Shown in pieces: positions 13,721 through 21,882 of a DNA stretch of 37,086 nucleotides. Under the pieces are notes generated by a model, which had not been told where the DNA came from, searched no databases, and saw only the letters and a list, made by a program, of their open reading frames with translations. The position numbers were made by a program, and so were the translations under genes. How positions within the stretch are numbered: the stretch's first letter is position 1; every line of letters starts with the position of its first letter. This DNA comes from Anaerolineales bacterium (GTDB taxonomy: Bacteria; Chloroflexota; Anaerolineae; Anaerolineales; DRMV01), in NCBI GenBank assembly GCA_027023425.1, contig JALVVL010000024.1, positions 1 through 37,086 on the forward strand, in the 5' to 3' direction.

Positions 13721-15235
13721 ATGTTCAACAAAGTCCTGATTGCCAACCGTGGTGAAATCGCCGTCCGTGTCATCCGCGCCTGCCGTGAACTGGGCTTGCA
13801 GACCGTGGCGGTGTATTCCGACGCCGACCGCAACGCTCTGCACGTGCGCTACGCCGACGAAGCCTACAATATCGGCCCGCCGCCGGCGCGCGATTCGTAC
13901 CTGCGGATGGACAAACTGCTGGAAGTCGCCAAAAAGTCGGGCGCGGGCGCAATTCACCCCGGCTACGGCTTTTTGGCCGAGCGCGCCGACTTCGCGCAGG
14001 CCTGCGAAGACGAAGGCATTGTTTTCATTGGCCCCAAGCCGCACGCCATCGCCACCATGGGCGACAAAGCGATGGCGCGCGCCACCGTGTCGGCCGCGGG
14101 CGTGCCCGTCGTTCCCGGCACCGAGGGCAAGGAAAACCTGACCGACGCCGAACTGCTGGCCCTCGCGCCGAAAATCGGCTTTCCGTTGCTCATCAAGGCC
14201 GTGGCGGGCGGCGGCGGCAAGGGGATGCGCGAAGTCCGCTCGTTGGATGAAATGCCCGCGGCCCTGCGCGCCGCCCGCGCCGAGGCCGAAGCCGCCTTTG
14301 GCGACGGCAACGTCTATTTGGAAAAACTGATTGAGGGCGCGCGGCACATTGAAATCCAGATTTTAGCCGATGCGCAAGGCAACACCATCCACCTCGGCGA
14401 GCGCGAATGTTCCATCCAGCGGCGGCATCAAAAACTCTTTGAAGAATCGCCTTCTCCCTTCGTGGGGCAGGACGAAGCCTTCCGCCAGAAGATGGGCGCG
14501 GTGGCGGTGCGCGCCGCGCAAGCCGTGGGCTACATCAGCGCGGGCACCATTGAGTTCCTCGTGGACAAAGACAAAAACTTCTACTTCTTGGAAATGAACA
14601 CCCGCCTGCAGGTGGAACACCCGGTCACCGAATACGTCACCGGCGTGGACATCGTGAAAGAGCAAATTCGCATTGCCCGTGGCCGCCCCCTAAGTTACAC
14701 CCAAGACCAAATCACCATGCACGGCTGGGCGATGGAAGCCCGCATCAACGCCGAAGACCCCTACAACAACTTCATGCCGTCCATCGGGCGCATTGAACAC
14801 ATGGTGCTGCCCACGGGCCCCGGCGTGCGGCTGGATACCGGCATCTACGCGGGCCTTGAAATCACGCCCTACTACGACTCGCTGATTTCCAAACTCATCG
14901 TGTGGGGCGAGACCCGCGGCCATGCCATCCAGCGGATGCGCCGCGCGCTGGAGGAATACAAAATCGTGGGCGTCCGCACCACCATTCCCTTCCACCAGAA
15001 CCTGCTCAAGCAAAGCCGCTTCATCGCGGGCAGTTTTGATACCCGCTTTGTGGAAGAGCGCTTCTCCATGGAAGAAGCGGATGCGATGCGCGAAACCCAT
15101 CCCGAAATCGCGGCGATCATGGCAACGCTGGTAGCCCATCAAGAAGCCCTGCGCGCCGCCCACATCATCCGCCGCTCCAAGCGCGACGCCAGCAACTGGA
15201 AGTGGTACTCGCGCTGGGAAAGAATGCACAGGTAA
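13721..15235 (+). CDS. accC: Biotin carboxylase subunit of an acyl-CoA carboxylase
   Basis: 504 residues; carboxylates carrier-bound biotin using ATP and bicarbonate, the first half-reaction of acetyl- or propionyl-CoA carboxylase. The N-terminal domain is [18 protein letters not shown]. The ATP-grasp domain shows [15 protein letters not shown] (glycine-rich loop), [13 protein letters not shown] and [16 protein letters not shown] (catalytic E-x-N-x-R-x-Q-V-E-H). The C-terminal lid is typical, and about 50 extra residues ([20 protein letters not shown] onward) make it longer than E. coli AccC. It starts with CCGAGG upstream and is followed 31 nt later by the biotin carrier gene. No carboxyltransferase is in the window, so the acyl-CoA substrate cannot be fixed. 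Confidence 0.95.
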   Translation: MFNKVLIANRGEIAVRVIRACRELGLQTVAVYSDADRNALHVRYADEAYNIGPPPARDSYLRMDKLLEVAKKSGAGAIHPGYGFLAERADFAQACEDEGIVFIGPKPHAIATMGDKAMARATVSAAGVPVVPGTEGKENLTDAELLALAPKIGFPLLIKAVAGGGGKGMREVRSLDEMPAALRAARAEAEAAFGDGNVYLEKLIEGARHIEIQILADAQGNTIHLGERECSIQRRHQKLFEESPSPFVGQDEAFRQKMGAVAVRAAQAVGYISAGTIEFLVDKDKNFYFLEMNTRLQVEHPVTEYVTGVDIVKEQIRIARGRPLSYTQDQITMHGWAMEARINAEDPYNNFMPSIGRIEHMVLPTGPGVRLDTGIYAGLEITPYYDSLISKLIVWGETRGHAIQRMRRALEEYKIVGVRTTIPFHQNLLKQSRFIAGSFDTRFVEERFSMEEADAMRETHPEIAAIMATLVAHQEALRAAHIIRRSKRDASNWKWYSRWERMHR

Positions 15236-15266
15236 GAAAAGGCAAGCCCCATCCGCGAGGTGAACG

Positions 15267-15764
15267 ATGAAATACATCACTACGGTGAACGGTCAGGAAT
15301 ATGAAATTGAACTTTTAGGGGAAGGGAAGGTCGCGGTCAACGGCGAAATTTATGAAGTGGATATGACCTCAATCAGCGGCCAACCCCTTTACTCGCTGAT
15401 AGCCAATGCCCGCTCATACGAAGGTTTTGTCTACTCGGTTGACGGGCAGTGGCAGGTGTTGATGGGGGGCACGCTCTACGATGTGGTGGTGGAAGATGAG
15501 CGGATGCGCCGCCTGCGCGCCCAAGCAGGTGGAAAGGCCGCCGCACACGGGCCGGTTGCGCTCAAAGCCCCCATGCCCGGCTTGGTGGTTGCCGTGCCCG
15601 TGGAAGTGGGGCAAGAGGTGAAAAAGGGTGACGTGCTGGTGGTTTTGGAATCCATGAAAATGCAAAACGAACTCAAGAGCGTCAAAGATGGCAAAGTTAC
15701 GCAAGTAAAGGTTTCCGCAGGGCAAGCAGTTGAACAAGGGCAAGTGATGGTTGTGGTGGAATGA
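15267..15764 (+). CDS. Biotin carboxyl carrier protein
   Basis: 165 residues. The C-terminal biotinyl domain starts near residue 95 (KAPMPGLVVAVPVEVGQEVK) and carries the biotinylation site VLESMKMQNE, with Lys as the modified residue. The N-terminal half (VNGQEYEIELL, YSLIANARSYEGFV, LMGGTLYDVVVEDE) resembles the biotin-transfer domain joined to the carrier in propionyl-CoA carboxylase alpha and decarboxylase-type subunits, rather than the proline/alanine linker of E. coli AccB. It acts with the upstream biotin carboxylase. The preceding ATCCGCGAGGTGAACG gives a plausible ribosome binding site. Confidence 0.93.
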   Translation: MKYITTVNGQEYEIELLGEGKVAVNGEIYEVDMTSISGQPLYSLIANARSYEGFVYSVDGQWQVLMGGTLYDVVVEDERMRRLRAQAGGKAAAHGPVALKAPMPGLVVAVPVEVGQEVKKGDVLVVLESMKMQNELKSVKDGKVTQVKVSAGQAVEQGQVMVVVE

Positions 15765-15799
15765 ATTAGCGGATGCGCAAAATGCCGCAAACGGAAGAC

Positions 15800-15832
15800 G
15801 GCGCGATGGAAAACCATCGCGCCGAGTTTGTT
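15800..15832. terminator. Hairpin between convergent genes
   Basis: Perfect 10-bp stem GGCGCGATGG / CCATCGCGCC with an AAAA loop (15800-15823), followed on plus by GAGTTTGTT. It lies between the biotin carrier gene (plus) and the membrane-protein gene (minus). The T-runs are weak on both sides. Confidence 0.5.
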
Positions 15833-15853
15833 GCAATTACAAGTGCTGAGATG

Positions 15854-17923
15854 CTAAGAAGCGCCTGCGGGGGCAGGTTCCAACGCTGAGCGCATCCACC
15901 GCCACCCCAACCACAACTGCCACAAAATCCACAACGCCGCCAACCCCAGCCCAATGAACACATCGGTAGGCAAAAACCAGAGGCGAACCACCTCATCGCC
16001 AGCGGGAATAGGAAAGTGAATGTAAGGCAATGAATTCGGCACTTCCTGAGTGCGGCCTCCGACCTCAGCCCGCCACCCCGGCCACGGGTGTTCCATGACC
16101 CAAAGCACGCCGCTTTGTTGGGCATCGCAATGAATTTCTAACTTCCCACCCCAGCCGCTTGGCTCGCAGGGCACTGTGCTACCGTCATCAAGCACCAAAT
16201 AAGCGTAATTCACATTCGGGTTTTCCGCGCCGTACAATCCCTTTGACAACTTGGTCAGCCTATAGCCCTCAGGCGGCTTTGGTTCCTTATCGGAACGTAT
16301 CAACTTGCGGCGCGGCTTCGGCTCCTTCCAATCCTTCCACCACCACCGGTGGATGCCCAACACCTTCATGTGTTGAGCAATGGTCGGCTCCATCCAAAAA
16401 TGCTCACCCATCACAGGAGCGACCCACTGCCCATGTGCTTCAGCGAGGAATTGCATGGCGGCAGAATTTGGATCAGGGTAATCCACAAAGTGAATCCACG
16501 CTTCACTGGCTTTCCACCCCTGCCGTAGGGCAAAAAGCAGAGGTATTACCAATAGCAGTGAAAACGAAATTGCCAAGTTCTGCTTGCCCACAGAGAATGA
16601 AAGGGACCATCCTTCCATTTCGCGCACCATTGCTTCCACCCCCAACATGCTCAAGCCGATAATTGGGGGAATGGCCAGCGCGCCAACCTGTTCAATGTGC
16701 CGGAAACCTTCCAGAAAAGTCACCAGTGGGCTGTTTGGGAGCCATGACACCAGCCAACGCATTGGCTGGCCGGTAGCAAGCCACAGGAATAGTAATGCCC
16801 AAAGGAAAAGCACTCCCACTGCCGTGCGGTAGCGACGCATTCGCGGGTCTATGAACCCTGCTATCACCCCATACAGAGCCAGCAAGAAAGGTATCCATCC
16901 AACGAAAAAGAAGGTCAGGTGGGGGTAGGGCAGTTTGCCCAGAATGTCGCTGCGGTAAAAAGAAGGGTCGCTTATCAAAAGGTTGAAAAGTAAATTCCCA
17001 AATGGCTGAGAAGCCTTAAAAGCGGGGTCGGTTGTCTTTACAAAATAAGGCATCAATTTGGCAAGAGGCAACAAAACTGGCGAAGCGAGCAATACACCGC
17101 CCAACAAAGCCGCTCCAGTCCGGCGCAAAAGCCTGACTTTATCTTCAGCAAGCCACAAGCAAAACAAAGCCACCCACAGCAATGCGAAGAACATTCCGAA
17201 GAGGTGGTAGCCGCGCGCTGCAAGTATGCTCATCCCCACTGCCCATGCAAATGAAAGAAAGGCATACCGCCCATCGTGCTTCCACAAGTACCACCATGTG
17301 GGGAACCACCACACTAAGGCGCTCACGCTCAAGACGGTGTGCATATCCCCTAATTCCAGACGCCCCGGCACCAAGCCGCTCGCCATTACCATCCACGCCC
17401 CCCAGAGGCGTAGCAGAGGCGAAAGTCGCCACAGCCTCCCCATCCACCACACGGCCAGCCCAACCGAGAAGAACGAAAGGAAAATGGCGACCTTTACGCC
17501 GCTAACTACCCCAAACAGCATCACCGGCACGGCTACCAGTGGGTAAAGAAGCCCGGGCGAAGGGTCGCCCATCAGGGGAAAACCGCCGTTGAAGGGCGAC
17601 CATAAGGCGCACGTGCCGCATTCCGAAACCCAATCCCAAAAGTGATAGAAATGAATTGTGGAAAGGAATTCCCTGCCGTTTGGAATCAATGATGGGTTTA
17701 AGGAAAGAAACGTGCCAGCAACGAGCCATGCTCCTAAAAAGACAATGAACCATTCGCCCAACAGGCTGGTGATCTCAGCAGAAATGTGCAAGGGGCGCTT
17801 GAACTTCTTTTGCCACACTTCAAGCGCGCCGCCATTGCTTGAGCGTTTACGCCTTGCGAAAATCCAAAGGGCTACCAGCCCCGACGCTACGCCAATTACA
17901 ACCACAAGCAGCCACAATCTCAT
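15854..17923 (-). CDS. Large polytopic membrane protein (YfhO/GT-C-like)
   Basis: 689 residues with about a dozen hydrophobic segments, from an N-terminal one (LWLLVVVIGVASGLVALWIF) to a C-terminal one (VFIGLGLAALWILWQLWLGW). A loop after the second segment has FWDWVSECGTCALWSPFNGG and PLMGDPSPGLLYPL, with the acidic residues and P-x-x-x-G-D-P pattern seen in YfhO-type and other GT-C membrane proteins. Before the last segment is a soluble region ending in WPGWRAEVGG, typical of YfhO. A role in transferring sugars to polymers or lipids is an inference. ATG 17923 has GGAGG upstream and overlaps the stop of a short coding-like stretch (ATGA). Confidence 0.65.
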   Translation of the reverse strand: MRLWLLVVVIGVASGLVALWIFARRKRSSNGGALEVWQKKFKRPLHISAEITSLLGEWFIVFLGAWLVAGTFLSLNPSLIPNGREFLSTIHFYHFWDWVSECGTCALWSPFNGGFPLMGDPSPGLLYPLVAVPVMLFGVVSGVKVAIFLSFFSVGLAVWWMGRLWRLSPLLRLWGAWMVMASGLVPGRLELGDMHTVLSVSALVWWFPTWWYLWKHDGRYAFLSFAWAVGMSILAARGYHLFGMFFALLWVALFCLWLAEDKVRLLRRTGAALLGGVLLASPVLLPLAKLMPYFVKTTDPAFKASQPFGNLLFNLLISDPSFYRSDILGKLPYPHLTFFFVGWIPFLLALYGVIAGFIDPRMRRYRTAVGVLFLWALLFLWLATGQPMRWLVSWLPNSPLVTFLEGFRHIEQVGALAIPPIIGLSMLGVEAMVREMEGWSLSFSVGKQNLAISFSLLLVIPLLFALRQGWKASEAWIHFVDYPDPNSAAMQFLAEAHGQWVAPVMGEHFWMEPTIAQHMKVLGIHRWWWKDWKEPKPRRKLIRSDKEPKPPEGYRLTKLSKGLYGAENPNVNYAYLVLDDGSTVPCEPSGWGGKLEIHCDAQQSGVLWVMEHPWPGWRAEVGGRTQEVPNSLPYIHFPIPAGDEVVRLWFLPTDVFIGLGLAALWILWQLWLGWRWMRSALEPAPAGAS

Positions 17924-18106
17924 TGTGTGCCTCCAATTGGGGTAATGCTCAACTTACCGGCCGGAAATTCCAAGTGGTAATTGCCTGCGTGAGCGTGGGC
18001 GAAATAAGCCGTTCTCGGTTTGCCCATCCTTGGACTTCTGCCCACACCCGCGCCGAAGCGTTTGATGGTGTTCAAGGGGGAAGCGGTTACAGTGAAAGAA
18101 AGTTCT
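17920..18106 (-). pseudogene. Coding-like tail, possible frameshifted C-terminus of the beta-helix protein
   Basis: After the stop of the beta-helix gene, another frame stays open to a TGA that overlaps the next ATG (ATGA, 17920-17923). It reads RELSFTVTASPLNTIKRFG, later RTAYFAHAHAGNYHLEFPA. A run of six C on the minus strand (near 18137-18142) lies just before the point of divergence. Losing one C would join both frames without a stop. It could be a sequencing or assembly error, a real frameshift, or a separate short gene. Confidence 0.45.
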
Positions 18107-19381
18107 CTAACGGGAAAGCGTCGTGTTACCCGGCAGGGGGGAGCGAAAGTGCAAGACAGGATGGTAGGGGGCTTCAAACGCTCCCAAATCGGGTGCTTTG
18201 CCCTTCCAAGGCTCGCCCACGTCAACCCCTGCGTCAATCAAATCGCTCCCAGCGGCGAGGTGCAAAAAGTCCGTCCGAGGCAGAAAACCACCCCGCGAGC
18301 GCTCGCCACGCGCCGTTGTATCGTCAAGGCTGAGAAAATCTGCTTCAGTTACCTCCACTTTCACTTTCGCATCAGGCCAAAACAGCCCCGTGTTCCAAGA
18401 ATTGTACTGATTGTCCACTTCACCGCCTATGCTCTGCCCACCGTCGGCAAACGATAAATTGTTGCGCAAAACATGGGGGGCATTGTGGAAGTTGAAGCCA
18501 ATGGGATTTTTGTACGAAGTGTTGTTGTAAAGGAATTCCACCTCGGTAGCATCGTTGAAATCGTACCCTCGGCGCGCGTTGCTCCAAGCCACACAACGGA
18601 GCACAAGGGGATGGCCGGGGCCGAGTTTGAAACCATTGCCATCACCGGCAAAATTGGCGCCCACTTCCCAGCGGTCAAAACCGTTGCCGTAAGCCCAGCA
18701 TTTCCGCAAAACCACTTGTGCGCCGGCCTCCCACAAATCAAAGCCGTCGTCGGCGTTGTTCCACGCGCGACATCCAACAAGACGATTGCCGCTTCCAACT
18801 GCATACTTCACCCCAAAGCCGTCTGCGTGCTCGCCATTGGTCGCGGCATCAAAATTATCGTATGAATCGCAATTTAGGAGCAAATTATCGTGAGCGCCGT
18901 TTTCCAGTTCAAAACCGGCGAAATTGTTGCCGTGGCTGACGATGTGCTCCAGCACGTTGTGGCCTGCGCCGTCGGTTAGCAAAACTCCATCGGAGGGGCT
19001 GTTGCGTACCTCAAAATTGCGAAAAACCAGCCACGAGCCGCTGATGCGAAACTTCACGCCCTCGCGGCCGCTGCCGTCAAAGACCGCCCATTCCCCCGGG
19101 AAAGAAGCAATTGTTATTGGAGCATCGGGCGTGCCGGAAATGTCCATGTAGTTTTCAATGTCGTACACGCCGCCGCGAATGTAAATCGTGTCACCAGGTT
19201 GAGCGGCATATCTGGCGCGCATCAGGGTGCGGAAGGGTTGCTCAAACGTGCCGGGGTTGTTGTCGTCGCCGTTTGTTGCCACGTAGTAAACATTGGACTG
19301 AGCGCGCGCCGAAATATGCATCCCCACCAGTCCCCCAACAAGCATCAAGAGCAGAATCAAAAAGCGCAAATTCGTTTTCAT
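18107..19381 (-). CDS. Secreted right-handed beta-helix protein, polysaccharide lyase family 9-like
   Basis: 424 residues. An N-terminal signal peptide is clear (FLILLLMLVGGLVG, then SARAQS as the cleavage region). The mature protein begins VYYVATNGDDNNPGTFEQPF, then PGDTIYIRGGVYD, the standard opening of PL9-like and other parallel beta-helix proteins. Asn-rich coils follow (ENGAHDNLLLNCDSYDNFD, GNRLVGCRAWNNADDGFDLW). The end SDLIDAGVDVGEPWKGKAPDLGAFE is typical of the family. Cleavage of pectin-like or other acidic polysaccharides outside the cell is the likely role, but the substrate is not proven. The gene leads a two-gene minus-strand unit with the membrane protein. Confidence 0.78.
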   Translation of the reverse strand: MKTNLRFLILLLMLVGGLVGMHISARAQSNVYYVATNGDDNNPGTFEQPFRTLMRARYAAQPGDTIYIRGGVYDIENYMDISGTPDAPITIASFPGEWAVFDGSGREGVKFRISGSWLVFRNFEVRNSPSDGVLLTDGAGHNVLEHIVSHGNNFAGFELENGAHDNLLLNCDSYDNFDAATNGEHADGFGVKYAVGSGNRLVGCRAWNNADDGFDLWEAGAQVVLRKCWAYGNGFDRWEVGANFAGDGNGFKLGPGHPLVLRCVAWSNARRGYDFNDATEVEFLYNNTSYKNPIGFNFHNAPHVLRNNLSFADGGQSIGGEVDNQYNSWNTGLFWPDAKVKVEVTEADFLSLDDTTARGERSRGGFLPRTDFLHLAAGSDLIDAGVDVGEPWKGKAPDLGAFEAPYHPVLHFRSPLPGNTTLSR

Positions 19382-19492
19382 TTCCCGATTTTTCCCAGCA
19401 GTTGCTCAAATTATAACCCATGCTTTTGAGCAAAAATGCTACACAGCCTCCGAAAAAACCAAGCGTCCCCTCACCTCTGATAAAATAAACGC

Positions 19493-21832
19493 ATGGATTC
19501 CTTCCCGTTTCGCCCACCGGCAAGGCTGACCTTGGCCGCGGACGCCCGCCTCAACCCCGAAGCGCCCACGCCGGAGCACGTGTGGACGCTTTTCGCGGCT
19601 TCGGGCTCGCCGCCCGCGCTCAGCCTTGAATCTTCCTACGGCCTGCAAATCCAATCTATCCGCATTTTCCCCTACATGGAACTTGACGAGCAGGTGCGCG
19701 CCGACCCCGCCACCTTTGCCGCGCCGCCGCTCCTCACCGACTTTGCCCCTTCCTACGCCAAAACCGAATGCGAGCCGTTTGCGGGCTTGCGGCTGGTGTG
19801 CGAATACTTCATTGGGCATCCGCGCGGTGTGATGGGCCGGCTTTATCTGCAAAACCGCTCGCCAAATGAAATGCGCGGCGTGCTCGGCTTGGCCGCGATC
19901 CTGCACCCGCTTGCCGAAGAAAACGCCCAACCGCTCGCGCCTGAAGAAACCGCCGCCATCCACATCCTGCGGGGAAAGGCGGGCGGGCTGGCGCCGGTGC
20001 TTTTTATGACCGGCGGCGCAGAGGGGGCGCTGAGCCCGTTTGTCTCGCTCAGGCTTGATTTTGATTTGAAAGCAGGCGGCGAACGCCGCGTTTCTTGGGC
20101 GCACACCGCGGTTGAAGACGCTGACGAAGGGCTTGATCTCGCCCGCCGCCTTGCCGCCCGCAAGTGGGAGCCGTTGCTGGCGCGCCTTGCCGTTGCCTCC
20201 GAGCCGCTTGTGGCTTTGGAGACAAAATCCCCGCAGAAGACATGGACATTTGCCCGCGCCCGCCAAACCGCTCTGCGCCTTGTGCTCCCCAATCGCCCAA
20301 ACCGCCCTTTCCTCGTAACCTCGCGCCTGCCCGACCGCCCCGCCTTAGCCGCCTCTGCCGCCGATGGGCAAACGCCCTCGGTGCTGGAAGCGTGGTATCT
20401 CGCAACGGCGTTCTTCCTGCCCACCGCGCCCGCCGCCCCCCGCGCATGGGTGGACGCCTTCCTCGCCGCCCAGCACGAGGACGGCTTCATCCCTTGGCGG
20501 CCTTGGTCGGCAGAAAGCCGCTACCTCGCCTCGCCGTTGCTGGTGGAACTGGCGTACCGCGCCTACCGCAATGCCCCTGCCGACCTGCCGCGCCTCTACC
20601 AACCCCTGCTCCGCTTTGTTGAGGCGTGGTTCAACCTCGGCGACGCCAACGGTGATGGCTTCCCCGAATGGGCGCACCCGCTCCAGATGGGGCTTGCCGA
20701 CCCGCCTGCGTTTGCCCCGTGGCGGAAGGAATCGGTCGGCGGGGATTTCGCCACGGTAGAAAGCCCCGCGCTCTACGCCTTCCTCTACCGCGCCATCACC
20801 CGCTTGGAGCAAATTGCCGCCGAGGCGGAAGAAACGTTGCCGCGCGAAATGGCGACCCGCAAACGGCGCTTGCACAAAGCCGTCCAAGAAATGTGGGATG
20901 CGCGCCGCCGCGCTGTGCTTTACCGCGATTTTGCTACGCACAAGCGGCACGAGCACGCCGTTTTGGGCAAAAGCCGCGGCGACCAACCGCTGGAACTGAA
21001 CGCCGCGTTCAGCCCACCGGTGCGCCCGCTCATCCACATTTTCCCAAAAAACGGCGAAATCCGTCCCGCGGAAATCACCCTGCGCGGGCTGGACGGACGC
21101 GGCCGCGCCGTCACCGAAACCCTGCGCGGCGGTAAAATTGCGTGGTTTGAAGGGCGCGGCGTCGCCACTGCCGCCAACGTTTACCGCCGCTTGGATGCGG
21201 TGGAAATCCGCGGCCTCAAAGCCGAAGACCGCTTTGTTGCCCTCACCACCGACTTGTTCTCGCCCGACATTAGCCTGCTTTTGCCCTTCTGGGCGGGAAT
21301 GCTGGGAGGGGAGCAAACTGAAGCGATGCGGCGCGTCCTCACCTCTGAGCGGGATTACGGGCGGCGGTACGGCGCGCCGATTTCGCCGCGGGGCGGCAAA
21401 AACGCCCCCGATTGGATGCGCGCTGTGCTGATGCCGTGGAATGCGTTTGCGGTGGAAGCAATGCTGGAGCAAGGCTTCATCGCCGACGCCGCGGCATTGC
21501 TAAGCGCGGCTGCCCGCGCCGCCGAAGAGCGCCTTGCCGCCGACGGCGTGTTTTGGGAAGCCTACCACGCCGAGCACGGGCGCGGCTTGGGCGTCCCCGA
21601 GCACCTAAGCGGCTTGCCCGCCCCCGCGCTGATGCTCGCCGCCGCCGGAATCCAGCCTATCAGCCCCCAGCAAGTGCGCTTCACATGGCCTTCGCCATTC
21701 CAAGACGAACTGCGCTTTTCGTTCTGGCACTGGAGCGTCATCCGCTCGCCAGAACGCACCGTCTTGCTCCTCCCCGACGGCTCGGAGTACCCAATCACCA
21801 CCCCCGAGCCGTTTGAAGTCACCCTCCGCTAA
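19493..21832 (+). CDS. Six-hairpin glycosidase-like protein, substrate unknown
   Basis: 779 residues with no signal peptide. The first 250 residues are a beta-rich N-domain. The middle and end look like an (alpha/alpha)6 barrel. Visible family marks are AQHEDGFIPWRPWSAESR, WFNLGDANGDGFPEWAHPLQ (the D-x-x-G-D-G-x-x-E-W motif seen in GH63/GH15-like enzymes), ESPALYAFLYRA and LLPFWAGMLGGEQTEAM. A role in cytosolic glucoside or glucosylglycerate breakdown is possible but not shown. No clear ribosome binding site precedes ATG 19493, and TAAAAT at 19481-19486 would place the transcription start almost on the ATG, so the mRNA may be leaderless. It is divergent from the beta-helix gene. Confidence 0.65.
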   Translation: MDSFPFRPPARLTLAADARLNPEAPTPEHVWTLFAASGSPPALSLESSYGLQIQSIRIFPYMELDEQVRADPATFAAPPLLTDFAPSYAKTECEPFAGLRLVCEYFIGHPRGVMGRLYLQNRSPNEMRGVLGLAAILHPLAEENAQPLAPEETAAIHILRGKAGGLAPVLFMTGGAEGALSPFVSLRLDFDLKAGGERRVSWAHTAVEDADEGLDLARRLAARKWEPLLARLAVASEPLVALETKSPQKTWTFARARQTALRLVLPNRPNRPFLVTSRLPDRPALAASAADGQTPSVLEAWYLATAFFLPTAPAAPRAWVDAFLAAQHEDGFIPWRPWSAESRYLASPLLVELAYRAYRNAPADLPRLYQPLLRFVEAWFNLGDANGDGFPEWAHPLQMGLADPPAFAPWRKESVGGDFATVESPALYAFLYRAITRLEQIAAEAEETLPREMATRKRRLHKAVQEMWDARRRAVLYRDFATHKRHEHAVLGKSRGDQPLELNAAFSPPVRPLIHIFPKNGEIRPAEITLRGLDGRGRAVTETLRGGKIAWFEGRGVATAANVYRRLDAVEIRGLKAEDRFVALTTDLFSPDISLLLPFWAGMLGGEQTEAMRRVLTSERDYGRRYGAPISPRGGKNAPDWMRAVLMPWNAFAVEAMLEQGFIADAAALLSAAARAAEERLAADGVFWEAYHAEHGRGLGVPEHLSGLPAPALMLAAAGIQPISPQQVRFTWPSPFQDELRFSFWHWSVIRSPERTVLLLPDGSEYPITTPEPFEVTLR

Positions 21833-21837
21833 CCAAA

Positions 21838-21869
21838 ACACTGGAACACTGGAACACCGGAACACTGGA
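21838..21869. repeat. Octamer tandem array upstream of the antiporter gene
   Basis: Four consecutive 8-bp units: ACACTGGA, ACACTGGA, ACACCGGA, ACACTGGA. The array fills most of the 50-nt gap between the glycosidase stop and the antiporter start. Confidence 0.8.
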
Positions 21870-21882
21870 GCACTTCCCTCCC

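Noticed and set aside
13778-13952. Short minus-strand frames opposite accC
   Set aside because: Antisense shadows of the biotin carboxylase gene with no independent support.
20345-21472. Open frame of 375 codons on the minus strand opposite the glycosidase gene
   Set aside because: Same explanation: composition typical of antisense frames and no recognisable domain.
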